Positions 37,950-48,800 of a stretch of 64,000 nucleotides of DNA are shown here, piece after piece. The stretch is from Amycolatopsis sp. EV170708-02-1. Lineage in GTDB: Bacteria; Actinomycetota; Actinomycetes; Mycobacteriales; Pseudonocardiaceae. Made by a program: the position numbers and the translations under genes. The stretch's first letter is position 1. Every line of letters begins with the position of its first letter. The DNA is taken from contig NZ_CP092497.1 in assembly GCF_022479115.1 (NCBI RefSeq), forward strand, positions 5,642,001-5,706,000. The letters run 5' to 3'. The notes beneath the pieces were generated by a model. That model ran no database searches, was not told the DNA's origin, and saw only the letters and a program-made list of their open reading frames with translations.

Positions 37950-40900
37950 TTGCGGGTAGATCTGGGCGTGTTCGACCGGGTACACGAAGCGTTCGAGGAG
38001 CAGGCGAGAAGGACACCCCACCGCTGTGCGCTCGTCGCGGACGACGAGCGGCTGAGCTACGGCCGGCTGGACGAGGTCGCGAACACGGTCGCGCACACGC
38101 TGCTGCGTCGTGGGGTGGCCTCCGGTGACCTCGTCGGCGTCTGCCTGCGCCGCGGCCGGTGGCTGGTGCCCACGCTGCTGGGGGTGCTGAAGGCGGGGTG
38201 CGCGTACGTCCCGCTGGACCCGTCCGCTCCCCCGGCGCACGGCGCGTCGGTCGTCGCGGATTCCGGGCTGTCGCTGGTGGTGGCGGACGAACCGGATCCG
38301 GCCGCGCTCGCGGACGCCGTCGTGCCGGTGCTGGCCGTCGGGGACGTCGTTTCCGCGCCCACGACCGCGCCCGGTGTCCCGGGTTCCGGCACGGACCTCG
38401 CGTACGTGATCTACACGTCCGGCTCCACCGGCAGACCGAAAGGCGTCCAGGTCGAGCATCGCAACGTGCTCGCCTTGCTGTCGTGGGCGGCCGCGACCTA
38501 CGGCGACGAAGAACTGCGTGGCGTGCTCGGTGCCGCGTCGGTCTGCTTCGACGCGTCCGTCGCCGAGATCTTCCCGCCGCTGGTGACCGGCGGGAGCCTG
38601 GTGCTCGCCGAGAACCTGCTCGCGCTGCCCGGGCTGGCCGCACGGGACGAGGTGACGTTCGTACAGGGCGTGCCGTCCGTGCTGGCGGTGCTCGCGCGCA
38701 CTCCGCTGCCGCGTTCGGTGCGGACCGTCGCGATCGCGGGCGAGGCACTGCACCGGTCGCTCGTCGACCGCCTCTACGCCAACGAGGGCGTGCGGCGGAT
38801 CGTGAACTGCTACGGCCCGACCGAGGCGACGGTGAACTGCTCGTGCCACGAGGTCGGCCGGGACGGGCTGGACGACCCGCCGATCGGCACCCCGCTGCCC
38901 GGCGCCGCGTTCTCGGTGCGGGACGCCGGCGGTCGCGAGCTCGGCGACGACGAGGTCGGTGAGCTGTGGGTCAGCGGGGCGCTCGTGACCCGCGGGTACC
39001 TGGGTCAGCCGGAGCTGACCGCCGAGAAGTTCGTGGCCGACTCCCGCGGCGTCCGGCACTACCGCACCGGCGACCTGGTCCGCCGCCGCGACGGTGTGCA
39101 CCATTTCGTCGGCCGCGCCGACGACCAGGTGAAGGTGCGGGGTTTCCGGATCGAACCGGGGCAGGTCCAGGCGGCGCTCCTCACCCATCCGGCCGTCGGC
39201 AACGCCTTGGTGCTCGCGCCCGCCGACGAACACGGGGAGCGCAGGCTCGTCGGGTTCGCCGAACCGGCCGGTGACGGGGTGTCCGAGCCGGAGCTGGTGC
39301 GGTGGCTGCGGTCGCGGCTGCCCGCGCACCTGGTGCCGTCGCGGATCGCCGTGCTCGACGCGATCCCGCTCGGCACGACCGGGAAGGCGGACCGGGCCGC
39401 GCTGGCGGCGTGGGTGTTCGACCGCGAGGACACGGAGTACGCCGCCCCGCGCACCGAGGCCGAACGGCTGGTCGCCGAGGCGGTCGCGGCCGCGTTCGGG
39501 CTGCCGGGGATCGGGGTGCACGACCGGTTTTCCGAATCGGGCGGGCATTCCCTGGCCGCGGCGCGTGCGCTCGCGCGGCTGCGGGAGAGCGCCGGACGCG
39601 TGGTGACGCTGGCGGAGTTCCTCTCCGACGGCACGGTGGCCGCGGTCGCGCGGCGGCTCGCGGACGCCCCGGTCGCGGCGCCGCCGGTGACGCTGGCGGA
39701 GAACCCGGACCGTGGGACCTGCCCGTTGACCGGCACGCAACGGGATCTGTGGACCCTCGCCCAGCTCGGCTCGACCGGCACCGCGACGACCGTCGCCTGG
39801 CGGCTGCGGCTGCGCGGCCGGGTGTCGGTGCCCGCGCTGCGCGCCGCCGCGGACGGGATCGTGGCACGGCACGAGGTGCTGCGCGGCACGATCGGCGACC
39901 ACGACGGCGAACCGGTGATGGTGGTCGGCCCGCCCGCGCCGGTTCCGCTGGACGTGCACGACCTGCGCGGGCTCGCCGACGCGGACCGGCGGGCCGGGGA
40001 ACTGGCCGCGGCCGCCGCCCGGCACGCGTTCGACCTCACCAAGGACACGCCGCTCCTGCGACTGACGCTGCTCCGCCTGGCCGACGAGGTGGCCGATCTG
40101 GTCGTCGTGTCCGACCACGTCGCCACGGACGGCGCGTCCATCGGCGTGCTCATGGCGGAACTGGCCGGTGCGCCCGCGGCTTCCTTCGCACAGGTCGGCG
40201 CGGTGGCGTCGCGGGAACGCGCGCTCGCGGAGGCGCCCGGTGAACGAGACCGGCTCGTGGCGTACTGGTCGCGAGAGCTGGCCGGAGCGACCCCGCCGGA
40301 CGCCCTGTTCGACCGCGCCGCGCACGGTCGGCGGCGGTTCGGCGGGGAACGGATCGGCATGCCGGTACCGGAGTCGCTGGGGTCGGCCGTGCGTGCGCTG
40401 GCCGAATCGACCGGGGTGACACCGTTCGCGGTGTACCTGTCGGCGGTCGGGGTACTGGTCGGCGAGCTGGCGCGGAGCCGGGACGTACTGCTGGGGATGG
40501 CGGCCGCGCACCGGGACCGGCCCGAGCTCGAACACACCGTCGGGCCGCTGGTCGACGTCCTGCCCGTGCGGTTGCGGCTCGGCGCGGACACGTCGTTCCG
40601 GGATCTGCTGCGCGCGGCCATGACCACGGCGGCGCACGCCATCGACCATCGAGGCCTGCCCAGCGGCGAACTCGCCGGGCTGTGGGGCGGCGACCGGCCC
40701 GCCGGGGTACCGCTCACCCCCGTGTCGATCGCCGTGCAACCCGACGGTCTCCCGCTGTCGGCCCACGGCCCGGACACACGGCTGGACCTGCTCGGCGAGC
40801 TGCCGACCGGCGGCAGCCACAATCCGCTGACGGTGTTCGTGAACACCCATGTCGGCGGCGCCGAGCTGATCGTCGAGCACGACCCGGCGTGGCTCGGCCC

Positions 40901-43900
40901 CGGCCGCGCCCGCTGGTTCGCCCGTTCCCTGCTGCGTCTTCTGCGCTCCGCGGTGTCCACACCGGACACCGCGCTGTCCGCACTGGTACCGGCGGCGGAC
41001 GGGGAACTCGCCGAGCTGACGCGGTGGGGAACCGGCCCCGCGTTGCCCGCCGACGACGCGACCGGCGTGCCGGACGCGGTGTGGCGCGCGGCGTCGCGGA
41101 CACCGGACGCGGTCGCGGTGTCCGCGGAGGGCGGGCAGCTGACGTACGCGGATCTGGTGGCCCACGCCGACCGGATCGCGCGCGTGCTCGCCGCGTCCGG
41201 CGTCGCGGCCGGGGACACGGTCGGGGTGTGCCTGCCGCGCGACGAGTTCCTGCCCGCCGCGCTGCTCGCCGTGTGGCGGGCGGGTGCGGGGTATCTGCCG
41301 CTCGACATCGGGCAACCCGTCGCCAGGCTGGCCCAGCTCGCGGGCGAGGCCGGTCTGCGCGTCGTGCTCACCCGGGGCGGCGCCCAGCCGATGGCGTCGG
41401 AGGTCGCCGAGGGCGTCCCGGGCCTCCGTGTGGTCGATGCCGACCGGACCGACGGAGCGCCCTTCGAGCCGGTGCCGCCGGACGGCGACGCGCTCGCCTA
41501 CGTGCTGTACACATCGGGGTCGACCGGGCGGCCCAAGGGCGTCGAGATCAGCCACGCCAACCTGCACGCGTTCGTCCGCTCCCGGAGTCTTCGCCCCGGT
41601 ATGACGCGGGACGACGCGATGCTCGCGGTCGCGCCGCTCGCCTTCGACGTGTCCGCCGAGGAACTGTGGTGGCCACTGACCACCGGCGCGCGCTGCGTCG
41701 TGGCCGACCGCGACACCGCCGTCGACGGTCACCGGCTCGCGCGACGGATCGCCGAGAGCGGTGTCACGGTCGCCGACCTGACCCCCACGAGCCTGCGGAT
41801 GCTGCTCGCCGCGGGCTGGGCGGGCGACCCGGCGCTGCGGCTGCTGCTCGGCGGCGAGGTGCTCGACCCTGACCTCGCCGCGCGGACCCTGCCGCTGGTC
41901 GGCGAGCTGTGGAACGGCTACGGCCCGACGGAGACCACGGTCGCGGCGACCGCGCACCGGGTCACCGGTCACGACCGGGACCGTGTCCCGATCGGTTCGC
42001 CGACGCCGGGCGCCCGGCTGTACGTCATGGACGAGGCGGGCGGGCTCGCGCCGCCGGGTGCGATCGGCGAGCTGTGGATCGGTGGCGCCGGTGTGGCGGC
42101 CGGCTACCGGTCGCGGCCCGAGCTGACCTCGTCCGCGTTCGTCGCCGACCCGGTGCGGCCAGGCGAACGCTGCTACCGCACCGGTGACCTGGTCCGGTGG
42201 CGGCCGGACGCGACGCTGGAGTTCCTCGGGCGCGCCGACGACCAGGTGAAGGTGCGCGGCAACCGGTTCGAACCGGGCGAGATCGAGTCCGTCCTTCGTG
42301 GACTGTCCGATGTGGACGACGCGGCGGTGGCGGTGGCCGCGGACGGCGTGGACGCGCACGTGGTCGGCTACCTCACTCCCGCGACCGTCGACGCGGCGGC
42401 CGTCGAGCGACGGCTGCGACGGCTCCTGCCCGCCTACATGGTGCCGAGTGCGTGGTGCACCCTGGACGCGCTCCCCTTGCTGCCCAACGGAAAGCTCGAC
42501 CGACGGGCGCTCCCTCCGGCGCCCGCCGCCCCTTCCGCCACGCCCGCGCCGCTGTCGGAGGCCGAGGCGGTGGTCGCCCGGGTGTGGCGGGAATGTCTCG
42601 AACTCGACGTGGAGATCGGCCCGGACAGCGATTTCTTCGCACTCGGCGGCCGGTCGCTGGCGGCGACCAGGGTGGTCGGCCTCCTGCACACCCGGCTGAG
42701 ACGCCGGATCACCGTCCGCACCCTGTTCGACCACCCGGTGCTCGCCGACTTCACCGCACGGATCGACGGGGAAGCCGCCCGCGCCGTCCGCCCGCTCGTC
42801 GCCCGTGCGGACCCGGCCGCTCCCGCGCGACTGTCACCGGCGCAGCGCATGCTGTGGTTCGCCGCGAAACTCGACCCGGGCAGCGCCGCCTACAACTCCC
42901 CCACCGTGCTGCGGATCCTGGGCGCGCTGGACGAGGCGCGGCTGTTCCGCGCGATCCGCACGCTCGCGACGCGCCATCACGTGCTGCGCAGCCGGTTCAC
43001 CGAGATCGACGGTGAGCCGGTCGCGCTCCTCGGGCCGGCCGGCGCCGTTCCGATGTCCACTGTGGACGTTCGAGAGCCGGACCTGGCCGCGGCGGTGACG
43101 GCGGAGATCCGGCGCCCGTTCGCGTTGGACGCCGCGCCGCCGCTGCGCGTGGTCCTGTTCCGGCTCGCCCCGGAGCACCACGTACTGGCCCTCACCTGTC
43201 ACCACATCGCCACCGACGCGACCTCCCAACGGCTCCTGCTGTCCGAAATGGACCGCTGGTACCGCACGGAACCCGGCGAGCCGCCCTCGATCCAGTACGC
43301 CGACCACGCCGCGCGGGAACGCGAACAGGACCGGGCCGCGGGGCTCGACTGGTGGGAGCGGCGGCTCACGGATCTGCCCGCGTTGCGGCTGCCCGCCGAC
43401 CGGCCCCGCCCCGCCATCGCGGACCGGACGGCGGACGAGGTCCCCCTCCGGCTGCCCCCGGCCGTCGCCTGCCGGGTCCGGGCACTGGCGAGCGCGGCCG
43501 GGACCACCCCGTTCACGGTCCTGCTCGCGGCGTGGCAACTGTTGCTCGCCCGGCTGGCCGGCGTACGGGACCTCGCCGTAGCCGTGCCGCACAGTGGCCG
43601 CCGCACGGCCGAACTGGCCGGAATGGTCGGCTTCTTCGTCGACACCGTGGCCGTCCGCGCCGATCTGGGGCCGGGCGTCCGCACGGGCCGCGACCTCGTG
43701 GCCAGGGCCCGCGACGCGGTGCTCGACGCGTTCGCGCACGCCGACGTGCCGTTCGACGAGGTCGTGCGGCGGCTCGCGCCGGAACGCGATCCGGCGAGCA
43801 CCCCGGTGTGCCAGGTGATGATGAACGTCCTCGACGACCAGGCGACCGCGGCGCTCGGCGACCTGGCCGTGACGGCACTGCCGCAACCGGTCGCCACCGC

Positions 43901-45893
43901 GTTGTACGACCTGAACCTGGACCTCGCCGAAACCGGTGACGGCTATCCGGGCAGGCTCGTGTTCCGCACCGATCTGTTCGACCGGGACACGATCGAACGC
44001 TGGGCCCGCTGGTACGGCGTCCTCGTGGACCGGCTTACCGCCGATCCGGGCGCCGAACTGTCCACACTGGACATCCTGGACGACGGGAACCGTGCCGCAC
44101 TGGTCGCCTGGGGCACCGGGAAATCGTTGCCCGCCACCAGAACCGTGGTCACCGAGGTGCTCGCGCGACAGTCCGGCGCGGTGGCGACGTCGTCACCCAC
44201 CGGCCGGCTGTCCTTTGCGGATCTGGCCACCTGGTCGGCGCAGGGCGCCCGCGGCCTGCTCGCCGCGGGTGTCGCCACCGGTGACGTGGTCGGCGTATGC
44301 CTGCCCCGCGACGAATACACGCCCGCCGGGCTGCTCGCGGTGTGGCGGGCGGGTGGCGCGTACCTGCCGCTGGACCCAGGCCAGCCCGCGGACCGGATCG
44401 CGGCGCTCGCCACCGACGCCGGGATCCGGATCGTCGCCGCCCGCGGCCACGCGCTGGACGTGGCCCGCGCCGCGTTGCCGCACCTGACCGTCGTGGACCT
44501 CGACGCCCCCGTCACGGACGCCCGCGCGCTTCGGGAGCCGGACCAGGACGACCTCGCCTACGTCCTCTACACCTCCGGTTCGACCGGCAAGCCGAAGGGA
44601 GTCGCGGTCACTCACCGGAACCTCGCCGCGTTGGTGCACGCCTTCCGCGAAGTCACCGGCGTCCGGCCCTCCGACACGTGGCTCGCGGTCGCGCCGCTCG
44701 CGTTCGACACGGCCACCGGCGAGATCTGGACGACGCTGACCGCGGGCGCGCACTGCGCGATCGCCGACCGGGACTGTGCCGTCGACGGGCACGCCCTGGT
44801 CCGGCGGCTCCTCGCGACCGGCGCGACCCGGTTCAACCCGACACCGACCACCCTGCGGATGCTCATCGCCGCCGGACTGCCCGATCTGCCGGGACTGCAC
44901 GTGTTCTCCGGCGGCGAAGCCCTCGACGTCGCACTCGCGCGGCAGGTCACCGCCCGGGTCGCGAGCCTGCGCAACTGCTACGGACCCACGGAGACCACCA
45001 TCACCGCGACGACCCATCTGGTGACCACCGCCGATCTGGCGGCCGACCGGCCGATACCGATCGGCGGACCGATCGGCGGCACCCTGCTCACCGTGGTCGA
45101 CCCGTTCGGCCAGACCGCTCTTCCCGGCGCCGTCGGCGAGCTGTCCATCGGCGGCGCCGGCGTGACACCCGGCTACCGGGGCCGCCCGGAGCCGACCTCG
45201 GCCGCCTTCGGCACCGACCCGTTGCACGGGGCCCGTTCCTACCGCACCGGCGACCTGGTCCGCTGGCGCGGCGACGGCACGCTGGAGTTCCACGGCCGCG
45301 CCGACCACCAGGTGAAGATCCGCGGCAACCGGGTGGAACTCGGCGAGGTGGAGCACGTGCTGCGCACGGTCGCCGGGGTGACCGACGCGGTGGTCGTGGT
45401 GCGTACCGGGGAAGGCGAACCACATCTCGTCGGCTACCTCACCCCGTCCACTGTGGACACCGCCGCCGTGGCCGCCGTGCTGCGCGGGCGCCTGCCCGAC
45501 TACGCGGTGCCACACCGCTGGGTGCCGCTCGACGCGTTCCCCGCCACCGCGACCGGCAAGGTGGACCGCGCCGCGCTGCCCGCCCCCTCGGCACCGGCGG
45601 GGCCGGACAGCCCGCCCGAAACGGCGGTCGAGGAACTCATCGCGGTGACCTGGGCCGAGGTACTCGGCCGGGAGCGGGTCGGCGCGCTGGACGACTTCTT
45701 CGGCCTCGGCGGACATTCGCTCGCCGCGACCAAGGTCGTCGGCCGCCTCGGCGAGGCGCTCGGTTTCCCCGTCCCGGTGCGGTGCCTGTTCGACCGGCCG
45801 GTGCTGCGGGAGTTCGCGACGGAACTGGAACGGATCGCGATGACCGCGCTGGCGGACGACACCGCCGACGTCCCGGCGGGGAGCACGGCATGA
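37950..45893 (+). CDS. Nonribosomal peptide synthetase A-PCP-C-A-PCP-C-A-PCP
   Basis: About 2647 aa if it starts at TTG 37950 (GAGAGGG site); GTG 37968 is another option, and as read the frame is continuous with the regulator from 35388. Order: A1 (10-485), PCP1 (497-570, GGHSL), C1 (583-1020, DHxxxDG), A2 (1030-1520), PCP2 (1537-1607, GGRSL), C2 (1627-2047, HHIATDA), A3 (2060-2547), PCP3 (2553-2633, GGHSL). All A domains keep YTSGSTG and the C-terminal GK lysine. By-eye specificity residues are A1 D-A-A-Q-A-A-C-V-N, A2 D-V-E-D-L-G-G-V-A and A3 D-T-G-N-F-G-C-I-T. The acidic A2 pocket suggests a basic amino acid; A1 and A3 are not recognised. It is an initiation plus two elongation modules. 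The stop overlaps the next NRPS start. Confidence 0.9.
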   Translation: MRVDLGVFDRVHEAFEEQARRTPHRCALVADDERLSYGRLDEVANTVAHTLLRRGVASGDLVGVCLRRGRWLVPTLLGVLKAGCAYVPLDPSAPPAHGASVVADSGLSLVVADEPDPAALADAVVPVLAVGDVVSAPTTAPGVPGSGTDLAYVIYTSGSTGRPKGVQVEHRNVLALLSWAAATYGDEELRGVLGAASVCFDASVAEIFPPLVTGGSLVLAENLLALPGLAARDEVTFVQGVPSVLAVLARTPLPRSVRTVAIAGEALHRSLVDRLYANEGVRRIVNCYGPTEATVNCSCHEVGRDGLDDPPIGTPLPGAAFSVRDAGGRELGDDEVGELWVSGALVTRGYLGQPELTAEKFVADSRGVRHYRTGDLVRRRDGVHHFVGRADDQVKVRGFRIEPGQVQAALLTHPAVGNALVLAPADEHGERRLVGFAEPAGDGVSEPELVRWLRSRLPAHLVPSRIAVLDAIPLGTTGKADRAALAAWVFDREDTEYAAPRTEAERLVAEAVAAAFGLPGIGVHDRFSESGGHSLAAARALARLRESAGRVVTLAEFLSDGTVAAVARRLADAPVAAPPVTLAENPDRGTCPLTGTQRDLWTLAQLGSTGTATTVAWRLRLRGRVSVPALRAAADGIVARHEVLRGTIGDHDGEPVMVVGPPAPVPLDVHDLRGLADADRRAGELAAAAARHAFDLTKDTPLLRLTLLRLADEVADLVVVSDHVATDGASIGVLMAELAGAPAASFAQVGAVASRERALAEAPGERDRLVAYWSRELAGATPPDALFDRAAHGRRRFGGERIGMPVPESLGSAVRALAESTGVTPFAVYLSAVGVLVGELARSRDVLLGMAAAHRDRPELEHTVGPLVDVLPVRLRLGADTSFRDLLRAAMTTAAHAIDHRGLPSGELAGLWGGDRPAGVPLTPVSIAVQPDGLPLSAHGPDTRLDLLGELPTGGSHNPLTVFVNTHVGGAELIVEHDPAWLGPGRARWFARSLLRLLRSAVSTPDTALSALVPAADGELAELTRWGTGPALPADDATGVPDAVWRAASRTPDAVAVSAEGGQLTYADLVAHADRIARVLAASGVAAGDTVGVCLPRDEFLPAALLAVWRAGAGYLPLDIGQPVARLAQLAGEAGLRVVLTRGGAQPMASEVAEGVPGLRVVDADRTDGAPFEPVPPDGDALAYVLYTSGSTGRPKGVEISHANLHAFVRSRSLRPGMTRDDAMLAVAPLAFDVSAEELWWPLTTGARCVVADRDTAVDGHRLARRIAESGVTVADLTPTSLRMLLAAGWAGDPALRLLLGGEVLDPDLAARTLPLVGELWNGYGPTETTVAATAHRVTGHDRDRVPIGSPTPGARLYVMDEAGGLAPPGAIGELWIGGAGVAAGYRSRPELTSSAFVADPVRPGERCYRTGDLVRWRPDATLEFLGRADDQVKVRGNRFEPGEIESVLRGLSDVDDAAVAVAADGVDAHVVGYLTPATVDAAAVERRLRRLLPAYMVPSAWCTLDALPLLPNGKLDRRALPPAPAAPSATPAPLSEAEAVVARVWRECLELDVEIGPDSDFFALGGRSLAATRVVGLLHTRLRRRITVRTLFDHPVLADFTARIDGEAARAVRPLVARADPAAPARLSPAQRMLWFAAKLDPGSAAYNSPTVLRILGALDEARLFRAIRTLATRHHVLRSRFTEIDGEPVALLGPAGAVPMSTVDVREPDLAAAVTAEIRRPFALDAAPPLRVVLFRLAPEHHVLALTCHHIATDATSQRLLLSEMDRWYRTEPGEPPSIQYADHAAREREQDRAAGLDWWERRLTDLPALRLPADRPRPAIADRTADEVPLRLPPAVACRVRALASAAGTTPFTVLLAAWQLLLARLAGVRDLAVAVPHSGRRTAELAGMVGFFVDTVAVRADLGPGVRTGRDLVARARDAVLDAFAHADVPFDEVVRRLAPERDPASTPVCQVMMNVLDDQATAALGDLAVTALPQPVATALYDLNLDLAETGDGYPGRLVFRTDLFDRDTIERWARWYGVLVDRLTADPGAELSTLDILDDGNRAALVAWGTGKSLPATRTVVTEVLARQSGAVATSSPTGRLSFADLATWSAQGARGLLAAGVATGDVVGVCLPRDEYTPAGLLAVWRAGGAYLPLDPGQPADRIAALATDAGIRIVAARGHALDVARAALPHLTVVDLDAPVTDARALREPDQDDLAYVLYTSGSTGKPKGVAVTHRNLAALVHAFREVTGVRPSDTWLAVAPLAFDTATGEIWTTLTAGAHCAIADRDCAVDGHALVRRLLATGATRFNPTPTTLRMLIAAGLPDLPGLHVFSGGEALDVALARQVTARVASLRNCYGPTETTITATTHLVTTADLAADRPIPIGGPIGGTLLTVVDPFGQTALPGAVGELSIGGAGVTPGYRGRPEPTSAAFGTDPLHGARSYRTGDLVRWRGDGTLEFHGRADHQVKIRGNRVELGEVEHVLRTVAGVTDAVVVVRTGEGEPHLVGYLTPSTVDTAAVAAVLRGRLPDYAVPHRWVPLDAFPATATGKVDRAALPAPSAPAGPDSPPETAVEELIAVTWAEVLGRERVGALDDFFGLGGHSLAATKVVGRLGEALGFPVPVRCLFDRPVLREFATELERIAMTALADDTADVPAGSTA

Positions 45894-48800
45894 CGGATTC
45901 ACTGGTCACTCCCGCACAGCGACGCCTGCGCGAGCTGCTCGCCGGACGCGCCGCGGCCGCACTGCGTGGCGGCACCCCCGACGCGGAGCCCGCCATCCCC
46001 CGGCTCCCCCGCGACGGGTCACCGGTGCCGCTGTCGTCCGCGCAGGCCAGGCTGTGGTTCCTGGCCCGCTTCGAACCCGGCGGCCACGCCTACAACCTGC
46101 CGCTCGTACTCGAACTGACCGGACCGGCCGACGAGACCGCGCTCGTCGCCGCGGTCCATGACGTCGCCGACCGCCACGACGTGCTCCGCGGCGTGTACCG
46201 GGAGATCGACGGCGAGCCGATGCGGTGCGCGGGCCCCGGCGTTCCGGTGTCCACTGTGGACGTGACGGCGGCGGAGCTGGACGACGCCGTGGCCGCCGAG
46301 GCCATCCGCCCGTTCGCGCTCGGCGACCTGCCGCCGATGCGGGCGGTGCTGTTCCGGGTCACCGCCGACCGGCGGGTGCTGGCGTTGACGTTCCACCACA
46401 TCGCGATGGACGCCCCGTCGGCCGCGGTCGTGCTCGACGACCTCGCCGCCTGCTACGCGGCCCGGCTCGGCGTCCGCGACGTGCCGCCGCCACCGGCGCT
46501 CCAGTACGCGGACCTGGTGGCGTGGAACGGTTCCAGGCCGGACACCGCCGAGGCCGACCTGGACTGGTGGCACGAGCGGCTCGCCGGGCTTCCCCCGGTG
46601 CTGGAGCTGCCGACCGACCGGCCCCGTCCGGCCGTGGCCGGGGAGGAGGGCGCCGAGGTCGCCGTCGAGGTGCCCGCCGCGCTCACCGCGCGGCTGCGGG
46701 AGATCGGCCGCACCACCGGCGCCACCCCGTTCATGGTGTTCCTGGCGTGCTGGCAGACCTTGCTCGCCAGGCTGGCCGGGACGACCAACGTGCCGGTAGG
46801 AGTGCCCGAGTCCGGACGGCGCCACCCGGACGCCGAACGCGTCGTCGGCTGCTTCGTCGACACGCTGGTGCTGCGCACCGACCTGGCCGGGGCGGCCACC
46901 GGCCGCGAGCTGCTGGCCGCCGCCCGGGACACGGTGCTCGACGCGTTCGCGCATACGGGCGTGGCGTTCGAGCGGATCGTGGAGCGGGTCGCGCCACGAC
47001 GCGGGCTCGACGCGTCGCCGATCTTCCAGGTCATGCTCAACGTGCTCGACGAACCGTCGCGGCCACCCGGGCTGCCCGGCCTGACCACACGGGTCACCGA
47101 ACCGCCGGTGCGCGGCGTCAAGGCCGACCTGAACCTCGCGCTGTCCCGGTCCGGCGACGGCTATTCGGGCGGGCTCGCCTACCGCACCGACCTGTTCGAC
47201 CGGGGCACCGCGGAACGCATCGCCCGCTGGTTCGTCACGCTCGTCGACGGGATCACCGCGGACCTCGACCGTCCGGTGGCCGAGGTACCCGTCGAGGCCG
47301 TCACCGCACCGGTGCTGGCGGGACCGGAACCGGAGCGGACCGGACTTCGCCCGGTGCACAGGCTGATCGAAGACACCGTCGACCGTTGCCCGGACCGGGT
47401 CGCCGTGGTCGGCGCGACCGGCGCGCTGACTTACCGGCAGCTCGACGAACGCGCCAACCGGATCGCGCACCGGCTGCGGGCGCTCGGCGTACGTGCCGAC
47501 GAGCCGGTCGGGCTACTGCTCGAACAGGGCACGGACGTGGCGTGCGCGGTACTGGGCATCATGAAGTCCGGCGGCGCGTACCTGCCGATGGACACCACCT
47601 ACCCGCGGGCGCGGGTGGCCGCGATCCTCGCCACCGCGGGCGCGCGGATCCTGCTCGCCGAACCCGGACTCGACCTCACCGTTCCCGATGTCACCGTCTT
47701 GACCGTCGACGACGCGGTCGCGGGCAGGCCGGGCACCCGGCCGGACGTCCCGGTCGCCGGGCACGCCCTGATCCACGTGATCTTCACGTCCGGTTCGACC
47801 GGCGCGCCGAAGGGGGTCGCGGTCGAGCATCGCAACGTCGCGCACTACCTGTCGGGCATGCTGCCCCGGCTCGGCGACGTGGCGGGCGCGTCGTTCGCGG
47901 TCGTCTCCACCCCGGCGGCCGACTTCGGCCTCACCTGCGTGTACGGCGCGCTGACCACCGGCGGCACCGTCCACCTGGTCGAGCGGGACACCGCGATGGA
48001 CCCGGAGTCCTTCGCCGGGTATCTGGCCGGGCATCCGGTCGACGTGCTCAAATGCGTGCCCAGCCACCTGGAACTCCTTGCCCGGCACGGGGATCTCGCC
48101 GCCGTGCTGCCGCGGCGGCTGCTGATCCTCGCCGGTGAGGCGTGCCCGTGGTCGCTCGTCGAACGTGTCGAGGCGGCCCGCCCCGGCCTGCGGGTGCAGA
48201 GCCACTACGGGCACACCGAGAGCACGATGATCTCGATGACGTGCGACGTGGCGACCGTCCCGCCGCACGAGCGCACCGGGCACGTGCCGCTCGGCACGCC
48301 GCTTCCCGGGGTCGTCGGTCATCTCGTCGACGCGCGCGGCGCGGTGGTTCCCGACGGCATGACCGGCGAACTGGTGATCGGCGGGCCGCAGATCACCCGC
48401 GGCTATCTGGGCGACGACGCGCAGACCGCGGCCCGGTTCGTATCCGACCCGCTGGGCACCGGCGTGCGCTGCTTCCGCAGCGGCGACCTGCTGCGGGTGC
48501 GGGCCGACGGCACCGTGCAGTTCCTCGGCCGTGCCGACGACCAGGTGAAGGTGCGCGGCCACCGGGTGGAACTGGGCGAGGTCACCGCCGCCCTCCGCGA
48601 CGTCGACGGGGTGGCCGAGGCCGTGGTCCTGCCGGTCGGCACCGGCCTGGACCGCAGGCTCGCCGCTTGGCTGGTCGGCCCGGGGCTCGATGTGGCGACC
48701 GTGCGCCGGACGCTGCGAGAGCGCCTGCCCGACTACATGGTGCCCGCCTCGTTGACCGTGCTGGATCGCTTGCCGCTCAACGCGAACGGCAAGATCGACC

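Noticed and set aside
35421..42734. A 2437-aa minus-strand open frame across the regulator and NRPS
   Set aside because: It is the antisense shadow of the plus-strand regulator and adenylation/condensation domains, with no recognisable domain of its own.
44297..45889. Upstream extension of the second NRPS protein
   Set aside because: The extra residues overlap the real A3-PCP3 coding frame and are Arg/Pro-rich noise; ATG 45890 overlapping the previous stop fits much better.
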